In this document: positions 34,222-45,993 of the stretch, in pieces
Layout: each line of letters opens with the position of its first letter
How positions within the stretch are numbered: position 1 is the stretch's first letter
DNA from: Cheiracanthium punctorium
Taxonomy: Eukaryota; Arthropoda; Arachnida; Araneae; Cheiracanthiidae
Reading direction: 5' to 3'
Length of the DNA stretch: 64,000 bases
NCBI GenBank assembly: GCA_038373885.1
Contig: JAWZYV010012266.1
Span: 62,001-126,000 of the forward strand
The notes under the pieces: model-generated
What the model was told of the DNA's origin: nothing
The model's database searches: none
The model's input: only the letters and a program-made list of their open reading frames with translations
Translations under genes and position numbers: made by a program

Positions 34222-36660
34222 GGTAGGTGCACCAGTAATTGACACTTTGCTCGATAATTTAGTATAATAAGCTTTAATTTCAGAACTGTTATCAAATGGT
34301 GCTATTTAGTACCCATTTAGACATTTGTCTTCAGTTTTATGCAATTTTCTTTTACCTCCCGAGGGTTCTAGGTATCGGAAATTAAAATTTTAAATTGAGT
34401 GCTAAAAAAAAAGTCTGATTCTCAAGCTGGCTTAATCCTGAAACTAAGATTAGATTATTATCAACGTGTTTCTATTTGAAGCACATTTCTTTTTAGAAAT
34501 CGATATAAACTGAATTGTTTTAGATAATAGTATATAAAGTAAACATGTAGAGAGTTTTTCAATAAATAAATTTATTTATTTATTTAAGATGGAGTGTCAA
34601 GAATTGGATAAGAAAAAATGGATTTCACCAGTAATTGACACTTATGTTGGTTCCTGGTGTTTTAGCCAAGTTCATGACAACTGCATACAATTTCTAATAA
34701 ATGCAAGTAAATAGATATTAAGAAGGTTATCTTTAGATAATTTTTAATACACGGGGTATCTAAAAAAGATGGTAACACGCTTTAATTCGTTACTTTTATC
34801 AAATGGTGCTTTCTAGTAACAATTTAGGTATTTATCTACATTTTTTTAAATAATCTCCAGTGGTTCTAGGTATCAGAATTTGAGATTTTAAACTCAGTGC
34901 TAAAAATATTGTGATTCTTAGTAGCATGGCTTAATGTTGAAATTAAGATAAGTTCATTATTAACCTGTTCCTATTGAAAGCATATTTCAATATCTTTAGA
35001 AATTACTTTAAATTACATTGTATCTGATAAATGGATGAAGTACCCCTCGTAGACAGGTTAGTATGTAATGCAGATTTCGAAAAAGCCTGACTTTTCGTCA
35101 GCATTATAGGAGTACAAAGAACGGGAGTAGCGTTTTGGCAAAAGTATAGAAAGCAAAGTTATAACTTCTGTCTAAAGTTAAATGATTCCAGGTTAGATAG
35201 TAAGTAAGTGACGAGTGAAATTCTCAATACAGTGAATATTTTATATTCAAACTTAACATTTTATTTTAGTGGAAAAGCTTTTAATATCAATTCATTGAGG
35301 TCATTCCTCTCCTGTAACTAAATTTTGTTTGATTCGCAACAGATATGTTAATATTGTGCCTCCAGTAAACTGTGCATATTTCAAAAAATCTAAAACGGCA
35401 AATAAACATTTTAAAAAATCGAAGCAATTTTTAAAAATTAAATAGCTAACTAATATATTAACTCCGGATGCCTTATAGTGATTCCCTTAAAAAAAATAGA
35501 GTTTTGCTAAGTTTTAAAATTTATTCAAACTCTAAAAATAAAATGAAATAAAATCAGACATTTATTATTTGCGTCGTTACTGATCATAATGTAACTAAAT
35601 TTCATTCTATTCTTGAAAGCTGTTTTTGAGGGATACGAGAATAAACATTTACACGAGCTTTACAAAATCTCGAAATATTTGAAACAATTTTGACATCTGT
35701 AGTTCATACTTTAGTTTGCCACATAACATAATTTCAAATTTCATTCTATTCCAATTTTACAGGAATGCAACAAGCATTTTCTTTATTTTCGCGAAATTTC
35801 AAAATCTAAAAAAGAAATTGAAATTGTCTGACATCTGTAGTTTAAGTGACCACCTATGATTATGCTAATTTTTACTTCATTCCATTCAAAGTTTTATATC
35901 TGATAGACAGACAAATATTTACACATTTTAAGTAAATTTGATCAAATCTGAAAAACAATCCAAATTTTCGAAAAATTGGACGGCTATAGTTTAAGTTGCA
36001 TGTTCACCTATTATGTCACCAAATTTCATTTCGTTCGCTTTAGTCGTTTTTAGTGATGTGTGAAAAACATTAACGCATTTTAGGAAGATTTTCTAAAAAA
36101 ATCTCAAAATCTAATAAAACTTTTTAAAAAATTCGTTGCCTACAGTTTAAGTTAAGTGATCACTTATCATATCACCAAACTTCATTTCAGTCACTTTAGT
36201 GGATATTACGTGAAGTGCGAACAAATATTTATGCAGTTTGGAACAGTTTTCACAAAATCTCAAAATCTGAACAATTTTTTTTAAAAAATTCGACTCCTAT
36301 TGAGTGACCATACATCATGTCACCAAATTTCACTTCATTATTTGAGTCATTTTTACGTCATGGCATTAAAAATTAAATTAGCATGTTTTTCTCCTCATTT
36401 CTTTGGTGTCAATGACTGGAGCAGGAAGTGCCAATCTCTGGAGCCAAAATTTTGTTCATGGTGTCACCACCACGACATTATATAAAATATAGAAAAAATA
36501 GAAATTTCCAATATTCTGTATAATAAATTATACCTAACATGAATTTTCAAAGTTCATTTAAGTTTTGAAAACAAAAATTTTGTTTCTAGATAGTTTTAGT
36601 AATTAGCAATTATTAGTTAATGCTTATTATTTCTCTTAACGTGTCAATTACTGGCGCCCT
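34222..36660. mobile_element. pogo-like element made of internal repeats
   Basis: Ends AGGTAGGTGCACCAGTAATTGACAC and GTGTCAATTACTGGCGCCCT are complementary in the CCAGTAATTGACAC core and are flanked by TA (34220-34221 and 36661-36662). Inside, CACCAGTAATTGACACTT recurs at 34629. A segment of about 250 bp is duplicated about 507 bp apart (ATCAAATGGTGCT at 34291 and 34798). A diverged tandem array with units of roughly 140-155 bp fills 35570-36370. No transposase frame is left. TA flanks suggest pogo or another Tc1/mariner relative. Confidence 0.7.
35570..36370 (+). repeat. Diverged tandem array, about six units
   Basis: Units share TGTAGTTTAAGTGACCAC...CTTATCATGTCACCAAATTTCATTTC...TTTTAGT...AAACATTTAC...TCAAAATCTGAA. 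They recur at about 35575, 35692, 35830, 35978, 36134 and 36290. The unevenness suggests an old array. Confidence 0.7.
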
Positions 36661-37461
36661 TACCCTAACTCAGGGCACAAAAATTATCTATACTATCCTA
36701 TAGGATGAATGCCTTAATTCTTATACATAAAGGAAAACTCATTTTTCTCGAAAATTTAATAATAAGGATTTTTTTTTAGGGGAGGGGGGGTTACTGAGTT
36801 AATATATTATCCAAAGAAAAAAAAATTTAAATTAAAGAGAAATTATTCAACCAGATCTGAAAATTCACAGATCTGAAATCCTCAGATCTGAAATCCTCAC
36901 TATAGGATTAAGTTCCAGATCTGAAATCCTCACTATAGGATTAAGTTCCTCCATAACGGTCATATGCAAGGGACTTTTTTTTTTTTTTAAGCTAACTGGG
37001 TAAACTAAGTGAACTGAGTTTATTAATTGGGATTTTCTGTTATGGTAGTCAAAAACGTGACGTCATGAATTAAAAATTGCGTAATATTCATAAACTCTGC
37101 CAATTTACGCCATACCCGCAATGTGAGCAATTTTAAATAGTTGTTCGAGATTACTAAAATAAAGTATTTTCTTCTATTAAACCAAGAAGGATATAATTAT
37201 TTAAACTGAGCAAGAGGAAGAAACGAAGATCGACAGTATTAGTGTAAGTAATAGTTACTAATACAGTGTGTCCCACCGAAATAAAGCCACCCTAATTGTG
37301 TACTATAACTTTCTGTAATATGAAACGGACGAATAAGAACGAAACAAATATATTAGGAAAGTATACACACAAATATATATTTACAAGGAAAAAAACCCAC
37401 TCCCTGCCCCACCTGGAGAGGAATAAAAATAAATGCGTAAAAGAAGAGAGGGAAAAGCGTC
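36661..37461. other. AT-rich DNA with a short tandem repeat
   Basis: CAGATCTGAAATCCTCACTATAGGATTAAGTTCC occurs twice in tandem within 36882-36950, with extra partial CAGATCTGAAAT units just before. A T run is at 36978-36989. No gene recognised. Confidence 0.55.
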
Positions 37462-38394
37462 ATGAAATAGAATTACACCCATTTTACACCAAATTAAAAA
37501 GTATATGAAATAAATAACTCAAAGTGTGTTACACAAAGTTGACAATTTTCAAATAGTAAGTTCGCTTAGACAACAGGAGTTTAGAATTGGCGATTATTCG
37601 TTTTTCCAAAACAGAATAACTAATTGTAACTGATTTTAAAAGCGCCATCTTGGCATTAGGTACGATCTGGTAAAGTGGTTTCTTTCCGAGCAGGGTGAAT
37701 CTAAACCGCGAGTTCAAAAATATTAGAACCCAATATCTTGAAAATGAAAAATAATTAAAATGCAGATTATTTTAAAGTCGGTTCGGTCCAGCTGGAGTAT
37801 TTGCTACCAGTAGAAATATTTGGTGGCGTTAACTGTGCCATTATAGCAGTTATAGTACACTGGATATTTGCCAGCGCGGCGAGATGATCTAATTCGTGGT
37901 GCTAAATACGCCATTCTGCAAAGGATTATGTATATGAAAATATGGATAAAGGTTTTCCGGGAACCTTAAATGAGCAGTAATTATAAGTTGTGAGTATGTG
38001 TAAATCGCCAAATAATGAAAAGTTGCCATTGGTGGCAAGCTATCCTAGCTGTTCCGTAGTTTTTATCAAAGAAAACATATGAAGTACTGTTTTCTTAGAG
38101 CTAATTATTAACTATACATATACGCAAGTTGCCAAATTATGAAAAGTCGCCATAATTGGCTCATACGCAAGGTTTTCCATGGGTTTCACTTATTTAAAAA
38201 TAGTGCGAAGTTTAAATTTTTATGTTCCAACAACATGCAAGAACCAAGCAATGTGTAACTCGGTAACATTCTATCTGATCAAACTTTGGGTTTTGTTTGT
38301 TGAAATTATGCCTTTTTTACGAATAAACCTTATTAGGGGTCGAATGCCTCATACGAAAAGCGAGCATAGCGAGTCTAGGGGCCTTGGCCCCTAG
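37462..38394 (+). mobile_element. Helitron-like non-autonomous element, copy 2
   Basis: Same element as 30011-31022. The 3' end has AAAAGCGAGCATAGCGAG, the perfect stem GGGGCC-TT-GGCCCC and CTAG at 38391-38394 followed by T. It holds a private segment of about 110 bp at 37624-37735 (TTGTAACTGATTTTAAAAGC...). It lacks the block of about 240 bp seen in copy 1. The better hairpin suggests this is the less decayed copy. Confidence 0.8.
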
Positions 38395-39100
38395 TACAAT
38401 AAACAAAAGAGATAATTTTAATATGCGAAGAAAGCACGCTTGGGGAAAACCATCTCTTAAAAAAGGCAATTCAAAAGATTGTGGGAAGAATAAGAATTAA
38501 CCACTGCTGAAATGACTACTATCGAAAACATTTTCCTCATTGACTTTCTTTACAATTCTAAATCGAATGAAAAAAGTTCTATTTAAATATTAATGTTACT
38601 TTAAATCATGCCATTTATTATTGTCCCATAAGGCTTCAATATATTAAATCCTCTTTCAAAATAAGGCTCACGCAACGAGCCCTGTCCTACGAACAGAAAA
38701 CACTTAAGAACAACATAACATACAGCACAATGCAATGTAAAACAAACCAATGCTCATGTTAATCTTTGGATCACGAGAGAGGGGAAATTTTTTCCTCCTC
38801 TTATCGGATCTTGGGTCGTCGACTGTTCGGGAAACAGTTATAATCCTCCAGGATTTAACGGGAACCGATGGATGAAATAGTTTTACGAATATATACCATA
38901 TATCCCCAAGACACGAATGCAACGATTTTCTTCTAGCTTAATATGGTATGAACTCCTTTAACAGAAGTGTGTTGAGTGGTGGCGTGTGAAATATGTCCCG
39001 TTAAAAACTAAGTGTTAACTAGAATTTTATCTTTCCAGTTTACAAGACTTGTGCTAAAAAGCATCTTGGGGGAAAAAAAAAATAAAACAAAACCTTATCG
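38395..39100. other. Anonymous AT-rich DNA
   Basis: No element end recognised. The 72-codon minus frame at 38704-38922 has reasonable composition but no recognisable motif. Confidence 0.4.
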
Positions 39101-39292
39101 GGCGGCCATAATGAAGGTGGGGAGGGGGGGGGCAACGTAGGGCACTTGCTCTTTCTTAAAGATTTAGTTAACAAAACTGCACATCACAAAGCAAAATCAG
39201 AACTCAAATTGTTACAAGTGTGAAATTTGCTCCCCTCTAGAAATTTTTTTGAAGTTTGTCCACCCCTAAAAAAAGTTCTATGGGCGCCCATG
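39101..39292. mobile_element. G-rich hAT-type MITE, probable family C member
   Basis: Left end GCGGCCATAATGAAGG with a G run, right end TTCTATGGGCGCCCATG like 28863. Flanks CTTATCGG and CTTATCCA match at 6 of 8 positions, which is suggestive only. Confidence 0.6.
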
Positions 39293-39522
39293 CTTATCCA
39301 TCAGTTGAAGTAACTTGAGAGAACAACGAAAATAAAATTATTTACAAATTTATTCAATTAACTCATCTCCATTGGTTATTTCACAATCCCTGCCGAATGA
39401 TTTACCTTGAATGCTTGTTCTGAAAATGTTTTAAACTTTTAGTTTCCTATTTATTAATAAGATCATATCGAGTCGCTTAAAACATTACTTTGTATAGAGT
39501 TTTAACTATAAATGTTAATAAA

Positions 39523-39642
39523 ATGTCATTCCTATCAAAGGTCGGTCGATTATTCAAAGACATAACATGGGATGCAACGATGGGCACACCAGCGATGGAA
39601 TCACTGTCGTGTAGAATTCTTTGCAACGATGGCAGCGAACAG
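39523..39642 (+). CDS. Possible 5' coding exon, unidentified
   Basis: From ATG at 39523 a frame of 40 codons (MSFLSKVGRLFKD, then ITWDATMGTPAMESL, then SCRILCNDGSEQ) runs to a good splice donor, CAG followed by GTTAAGT, at 39643. A possible acceptor TATTTTTGCAG ends at 39741, which would make a 99-bp intron. The next frame stops after about 17 residues. The opposite strand is also open here (39477-39698) with equally plausible composition, so the strand is uncertain. I recognise no family. It may be a host exon, a transposon fragment or chance. Confidence 0.2.
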
Positions 39643-39742
39643 GTTAAGTATACGCTAAGCAGTAGTTGTATAAGCGAAAATAAAATTGAGTTAGACAATG
39701 CTTTATAATCTATGCGTTTATTTTAAAAAATATTTTTGCAGT

Positions 39743-40137
39743 TTCGAAGACGAGCCATTTTCGGAAAACGGCATATAATACAGATGTCATGAAGTGAATG
39801 CAAAAGATGACTGCCTGCCCTCAATCCCTATTGGCTTCATCCTGAAGTTAAATGAGAAATCCTTTCAACACGCAAAGCAGAATGCAGTTTTGTCCACCTA
39901 ATCGGACAATGACACAAAGCTTTAGTTATTATCCCTCCCCACACTGTCAACTTAAATGTACAGTTTCACCGCTTTGTTTTGGGGGAAGTTATTTTCACTA
40001 TGAAAGAAACTTCGTCCGACGAAGTAAAAAATGGTTTTATAAGCTAATATCACATGTAATAACACTTTTATAAGAAGCTGGTATTAAGAACACATTAAGA
40101 ATAAATACACGGTATAAACCGGGCACGTTTCGTGTGG

Positions 40138-40171
<34 letters not shown>

Positions 40172-40289
40172 GTAGCCTAGGTCTGACAACGCCTGGCTAG
40201 AGAAAGACCTTCTATTTAAAGGTTACTCTATGCTATTGTTTAATTGGGGACAGCTCCTTTCGCCAAGTGGATACATAGAATTCCTGTAG
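39743..40289. other. Anonymous DNA with poly-A tract
   Basis: AATAAA near 40101 precedes a 29-nt A run at 40141-40169, which could be a retrotransposed 3' end, but no parent sequence is recognisable upstream. Confidence 0.45.
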
Positions 40290-41425
40290 TCATCCAGTGT
40301 CTTACTTAAAGCTTCCATATCGGATAAAAGGGTTCGCACCTACTTCGTCCACCCCTCATTGCCCTGCTGTAAGACATGCCAATAATATTAAGTCTCAACA
40401 GGAATGTAGTCTTCAGCTTCTCGCGAACAGAAGGAAATACAATGTCATAAAATTTACTAATAGGATTAGAAATTACGAAAAAGATCGCATTAGCAACAAA
40501 ACCTTTCGGAAGTAGTGCGAAGAGACTAGACTTAAACGGTCCTCTACTCTACAGTATGATTAAGCGACCAGACAAAAAACTGGACTTGAACATCATACAC
40601 ATGAGATTTTAGAAGAATCACTTTTGCCCCCTATTTTACCATTAAGTACCAGTATTATAACTGACCTTCTTGAGCCTTGCTCTAAGAAAGAACTAATCTC
40701 CGAAATCAAAGCTAAAGGAACTAAAACCATTGATTCCTATTCAGGGGGAAATTTTGTTGAAGCATTTACTGATGGATCCTCAGACAGTATTCTAGAAAAC
40801 GGAGGAGCTGGAGTCAACCCTGTGTGGGGTCAAATCAATAAATAAATCTCCCAGAAGCTGCAAGAGCTGAGGTGTACAGAAAATACGCAATTCGCTGGAC
40901 CAAGTCCGAAACCTGAACAAGAAATGTCTCATGCAGTGGATCCCAGCGCATGTTGGTATTGACGAAAATGAGGCCGCAGACTGTTTGGCAAAGGATGCGA
41001 GGAATCCAAATAAAGAATTATCGCTCAGGTCACCCTCAGCGATATTAAGACAGTAGGAAAACATAAATTCGCGGAACGAACCATAGAAGGTAAATACCAA
41101 ATCTGCGAATTAAACACAGACAGAAGCATTGCAAAGACCTTAACCAGACTCACCAGGAACAAAACATAATAGAGGAATGAAAATCCAGGGAGATGGAACC
41201 TTAACTTACCAGACCTGCAGGAATCGTCCCGAATCCCAGGAACTGAACCCTTAACATATTTTTGCCTGTCCTTGCCATTCTAGCCAAATTACAAACAGTA
41301 ACCTTCAATCCCTATGCTGACCTTTATGGGGATAACTGCATCGATATCGCCAAGGCTGTGTGGACCACCTTTGGTCCACTTTAGGTGGCCTTATCGTGGA
41401 CATATCAACAACAACAACAACAACA
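40290..41425 (+). pseudogene. Non-LTR retrotransposon (LINE) 3' end with RNase H domain
   Basis: A broken frame at about 40410-40550 (NRIRNYEKDR...ETRLKRSS) resembles the segment after the reverse transcriptase in RNase H-bearing LINEs. RNase H begins with AFTDGSSDSILENGGAG (about 40764-40815; first catalytic aspartate in TDGS) and resumes in another frame as MQWIPAHVGIDENEAADCLAKDA (about 40930-41000; the DxLA aspartate present). Next comes a TYQTCRN...HIFACP zinc-knuckle-like tail and LYGDNCIDIAKAVW (about 41325-41365). It ends in a (CAA)n tail at 41406-41424. At least three frameshifts and the missing 5' two thirds make it dead. This architecture is common in arachnid I/Jockey-group LINEs, as I recall. 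Confidence 0.8.
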
Positions 41426-42261
41426 TAAGACATAAGACATGCAGATGGCGAGTAACCGATTCCAGTCCCGTGAAGAAACCTATTCCCGAATTTCCCTAAT
41501 CGAATCGTCCAAATTCACGTGGTCCGACTGCCAAATTATTAAGAGCCACACTATACATTTCTTCCAAAAATATTCTTTCTTTTGATTTCAGTTGTTTTGT
41601 TTTAGTCATGCTTTAGGGTTGGTAATTTTTTTTTTTTTTCTGCTACAGAAGAGTGGAGCCTTTGTACCTCCCGCGCTAATACATTTTGTCTCTGTATTCT
41701 GTCTTTATACAAAGTATTTACTTGCAATTAATACCGCATATGTAAAGGATCCCGTTAGTGATTTATGATAGAGACATATCCACTCGAAGACATATCTATC
41801 GAGCAGTGCAATTTCTCTTCTTCAATTTTGTCCAACAACTCAATTTTTCAAAAGTGCACAATTCTTGAGGAATCGTGTTTTAAATTCGAAAGATTCATTT
41901 TAGAGAGGAAGGAAATACAGTTTTAAAAAGGAGTTCATTCAGTCAGTTCAGGAAAGTTTATTTAATCCTCTTTCAAAATTGAGCCAATGGGTACACAGTA
42001 GGGTATTTGAGTTACCCTCGAACAGTTTTTTTTAACTCTTTTGTGCTCTACTTAGTTTTTGAGTTCGAAATTACGCCCCTTCGAAGCCGGCGCCCCGATG
42101 CAATGCTTACCGTTTCGGGCCGCCTCTGGTTACAAAAATAAGATGGCTAATTGATAAAAACCTACAAAAAGGTACAAATTATTTTCGTCCTATATTAATT
42201 CTGAAGAGCTTCTAGATTTATTGGCCTTTATCAAAAAGCGGAAAGGAAAAATAAAAGCAAG
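41426..42261. other. Anonymous AT-rich DNA
   Basis: No gene recognised. A T run lies at 41627-41639. Confidence 0.45.
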
Positions 42262-43120
42262 AAAATCTGAAACATTTTCAGATTTTAGATACGCACTAAA
42301 GTGCTATGTATTAAAAGCGTATTATAATCCATGAGTCTTCCCTATTTTCTTTCCTTATTCCATTAAATTGGAAAGTATATCATTATTCATGAGTGTGATT
42401 AAACAAAATTAAAATTGACATTTCTAACATTCTTTTTCTGGATGTAATACATTAGAAATAGATGGGGAAAAGCTGCGCCGAAAAATGCACAATTCGAACT
42501 GAATGAAAGTTTCAAAAACTTATTCAGATGTATTCATAATCCAAATAGCAGACGATAAAATTAGGATTAATTGCGCCAAGCGCTAGAATCACATCTTCTC
42601 AAAATCGCATATTAACCATTTGATTTTTTGCCAAATTAAAAAGTTGCACATTTTAGTCTCGGAAACTTTCCACATCCTATTTTTCTCTTGAGTATAAAAC
42701 ATTTCATTCCTGCTCTGATTTCATATGCACACGATATTTTAACTAAAAAATAACCTTACAAATAATCTAAACAAAAAAAATCGTTATTCTTTTATTTTTA
42801 CTTCAAGAATTTGGAACATTTAATAAACTTGCCAAATATGGCAACCTAGATATGCTGTATCCTCATTCTTTCCACTGCGGGGGGTTTACAATTGCGAAAT
42901 GGCGGAGTGCAAAAAATAGCCTTTTGCCATACGTTTTTTTATTGATATCTCCTAAAATAATTCGAATTTCGAAAAAATCGTTTCGAGGTATGTTGGGACC
43001 GGAGAATTTCCATACAAAATTTGGTAGGTCTACGATCACCTGTTTCGGAGCTACGTGAGACACAGACAAACTAACTAACCAACTAACAGACATTTTACAG
43101 TTCGTTTTATTTACATAGAT
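42262..43120 (-). mobile_element. Helentron fragment with 5' end, minus strand
   Basis: 42262-42405 matches 20868-20990 of the first Helentron (TTTTCAGATTTTAGATACGC, then GTGCTATGTATTAAAA, then CCTTATTCCATTAA). On the minus strand the other end starts ATCTATGTAAATAAAACGAA and continues TGTCTGTTAG, with the GACCTACCAAATTTTGTATG segment near 43030, as in the 25479 element. So an internal piece of the endonuclease region is joined to a Helentron 5' end, with the helicase missing. Confidence 0.65.
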
Positions 43121-43299
43121 ATAAGTGGTATTTTAATCCGTTGCTTATTTAAAAATTGAAATATTTTAACCGAGCTGAAAGTGTTCTGCATTTTAAAAGT
43201 TACAGTGTTCGTTTTAAAGCGCGATATATTAAAAATTTTCTATTTACTTTTCTATTTTTCGCATTTAATTATGCCGCAGGCATATATGTTTCCTAACAT

Positions 43300-43666
43300 A
43301 TGTATGTTACGACTATAGTTGTATTACGTTCCTCCATAGTGTCCTATTCCTGTATAAAGCAAAAAATTTTTCAACGTCGTTGTAAATTTTAATATGATAC
43401 CGTTTGAAAACTACTGTGCGAAATATCCAAATTAACTCCCTCAACCAACCGGGGTATCTATTACGGCAATTAAACAGTGAGTCATAAATTTTTAAAAATA
43501 CATGAAATTTGTAAACTCTGACGTCCTGCCACAATTATAGCGATTCTAAATAGCTCCTCGAGAGTTTCATGGTTTCAGAAGACAGAACCATGGAGGATTT
43601 ACACAACAAACCACAGACAAATTAACAAAGTAACTAACATTTTACAGTTCGTTTTATTTATATAGA
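43300..43666 (-). mobile_element. Second Helentron-like 5' end
   Basis: The ACATTTTACAGTTCGTTTTATTTATATAG end at about 43638-43666 nearly repeats 43092-43120. The upstream part (GAAACCATGAAACTCTCGAGG on the minus strand) resembles the Helentron leader but is diverged. It lies about 545 bp from the first end in the same direction, suggesting tandem or successive insertions. Confidence 0.55.
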
Positions 43667-43814
43667 AAACTTTTATAATTCTTTCATTCGCTTACAAATT
43701 TGTCTTTTTTATTTTTATTTATCTTTTAATTTCTCTTTTATTTTTTCACCTTTAAAGGATGAAGACGGGGGGTGGGAGTGTTTGCCATTTTAACGCCATG
43801 GGGGCGCTTGTGCT

Positions 43815-44002
43815 CATGGGCACCTATATAATTTAAGTGAGGGTGGGTGAAAATAGGTCTTGCTCAGTAAGATATTATAGTTTAGCGTTAAATCACTTAT
43901 ACGTTACACCATTAGTAAATAATAATAGTAATATATATTTTCCCTGGAAGATAAGAGGGAGGGGAAATGGCCCCTCCCTGCTCATAGGTATGGGCCCCCA
44001 GC
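43815..44002. mobile_element. hAT-type MITE, family C copy 2
   Basis: Left end CATGGGCACCTATATAATT, right end CATAGGTATGGGCCCCCAGC, aligned base for base with the 28680-28863 ends. Flanks CTTGTGCT (43807-43814) and TTTGTGTT (44003-44010) match at 6 of 8. It contains GGGAGGGG and CCCCTCCCTGCTCATAGG. Confidence 0.72.
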
Positions 44003-44010
44003 TTTGTGTT

Positions 44011-45891
44011 ATTCGCTGCAAGTCGGTAAAAATCAGCCCTCATTTCCACGGCCGATTGTATTTAGCATCCGAACCCAGCGGCATTTCCGTCTTCGGAAAA
44101 GATGAAAAGACTTGAAGAGAAAAAAGAAACAAAAATCCTGTTGTTTATTATGAAATCCGCCGAACTTAATTCCAGGGAGCAAGGACGTGACGCCGACTAA
44201 CCTCAATATTGCGGAATGAAAAATTCAAAATTCGATTTATGCGATATTCAACGCCTCAAATTTACATCTAGACAAAAGCAGGGAAAAAGGACTTGAGAAA
44301 AAAAAAAGTTTTTTTTTTTGTTGTTGTTGTTGTATTCTAACACATATTTTATATTTCCGCCGGTACGTAATACTCCGAGACCAGACATTACGAAATTTCG
44401 TAATTGAATTTTGAAACGAGTTCACTGAGAACTATAGTAGGTTTCAGACAGAGGAGCCTAGCGGGTTTGGACACTTTTTTTTTTCTTAACATTAATTTTT
44501 AGTAGTTAAGATTAAAAATTCTTAGATTATGGGAGTGACATTTCAACCCATTTTTTATTTTATGAGAGGAAGTTTACTTTGTTAAATTTTCAAAAATTCA
44601 AGTATTTAAGGATTAACAGTTTTGTTTTTTTCTTTTACTTAAAAAAAAAAAAATTGGCTTTTTTCTTATATAATGCCATTTCTATTTGATACTGAGTGAA
44701 AAATACAAAGTTCAAAGCATATATATATATATAATCAAAAAGTAAAGCACAATGAATATTACTGCAAAAATGACAAACCCCCAGTGGGAAAAAAAGGTAA
44801 GAAACAGAGCCAAACAAAATGATAAAAGAATGAATGGGATGGAAATTACAACCTCTGGGACCATCCTCGGGAGCTATACCCAGAAAATTATAATTAAAGA
44901 CAACAAAATAGTAGGAAGTGTGGCATATCAAAAGAGATATTCACTCCACACTTTTTAGGCTCGATCCTACTATTAAAAAAGAAAAATAGGATAGCAATAA
45001 GAAATCAAAATAATAGAAAAAGCACTGAAAAATCGACATACCATTCTGGATTGGTAGCAAGCACATGGATGGCAAGAGTAAAGTGTTCCCAAATTTCAAA
45101 ATTGTAGTGAACACCGGTGTTGCCACAAAATAAAAGTGTAACAAAGGTAAGAAGAATATAAAGGTGTTGCCAAAAACATTAGGGTAATATAATTTAACAT
45201 TATTAGTATCCAGGTATATTAATTAAATTAAAATATATATAGAATAATGATGAATTTAAAATTATTGAATAAAATACATGGTATAGCCAATTAAATATAA
45301 CATATTGCATTTACAACTATAATGATTATTAATAGTAACAAAGTACAAATAATAAGTTTGTTTATATCAGAAAATTAATCTAATAATGCAAGAAAAAATG
45401 TTTTTATTTTATAAAATTATAAGTAGGACAGAATAATCACATTATAGGAACCACAATTTTTTAACAAGGTGGCCAGCAAAAGAGCATCCGAAATTATTAT
45501 TACAAACGTTTTCGGACATTTATACCATTCGGTGGATTTATTCAGCTCATTTCTTAAAATTTATAACAATTTATATATTTGTAGTTAACGTCCAAGGATA
45601 TAAAAACCATATTACACTAATCTAAAACAGAATTCACTGCAAGAAACAAAAAAATGTAATACATGAAAAATAAAAAATGAAAAATTATGATATATAAAAT
45701 GATACACATACATACATATATAAAATGAAAAATTACTTTAAAATAAAGCTGGCTTTCAGAATACTGTTAAGATTCATGATGAAAAATTTCAATTAAAAAA
45801 CAACAAATACTGTTACGCTACCAGATTAAACTATTTCGAGAAATAATTCATTAATACTGTTAATTTTTTATATAGAGAGATGTTTTACTAT
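44011..45891. other. Anonymous AT-rich DNA
   Basis: Contains a (GTT)n stretch at 44318-44334, an A run near 44641-44653 and a TA repeat at 44719-44732. No gene recognised. The frames at 44635-44931 (minus) and 44752-44958 (plus) overlap each other and show no known motif. Confidence 0.45.
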
Positions 45892-45966
45892 CCCTACTAG
45901 CAATTTTGCTCGGACCATCATCGTGCTATGTGGCCAATGATAACCCGAGCAAAATTGCTAGTAGGG
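45892..45966. repeat. Short palindromic element
   Basis: CCCTACTAGCAATTTTGCTCGG and ACCGAGCAAAATTGCTAGTAGGG-type arms (the right arm reads CCCGAGCAAAATTGCTAGTAGGG) pair across a loop of about 30 bp. Possibly a very short MITE. Confidence 0.7.
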
Positions 45967-45993
45967 AAAAAGCATGGCTCACTTGGATAAATA

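Noticed and set aside
35570..36370. CRISPR-like array
   Set aside because: Units of about 150 bp are diverged along their whole length, with no constant short repeat and unique spacer alternation; this is eukaryotic transposon DNA.
40141..40169. A run as the tail of a processed pseudogene
   Set aside because: AATAAA lies upstream, but no recognisable parent coding sequence or flanking duplication was found.
44635..44958. Overlapping frames on opposite strands as a small gene
   Set aside because: AT-driven composition, overlap on both strands and no recognisable motif.
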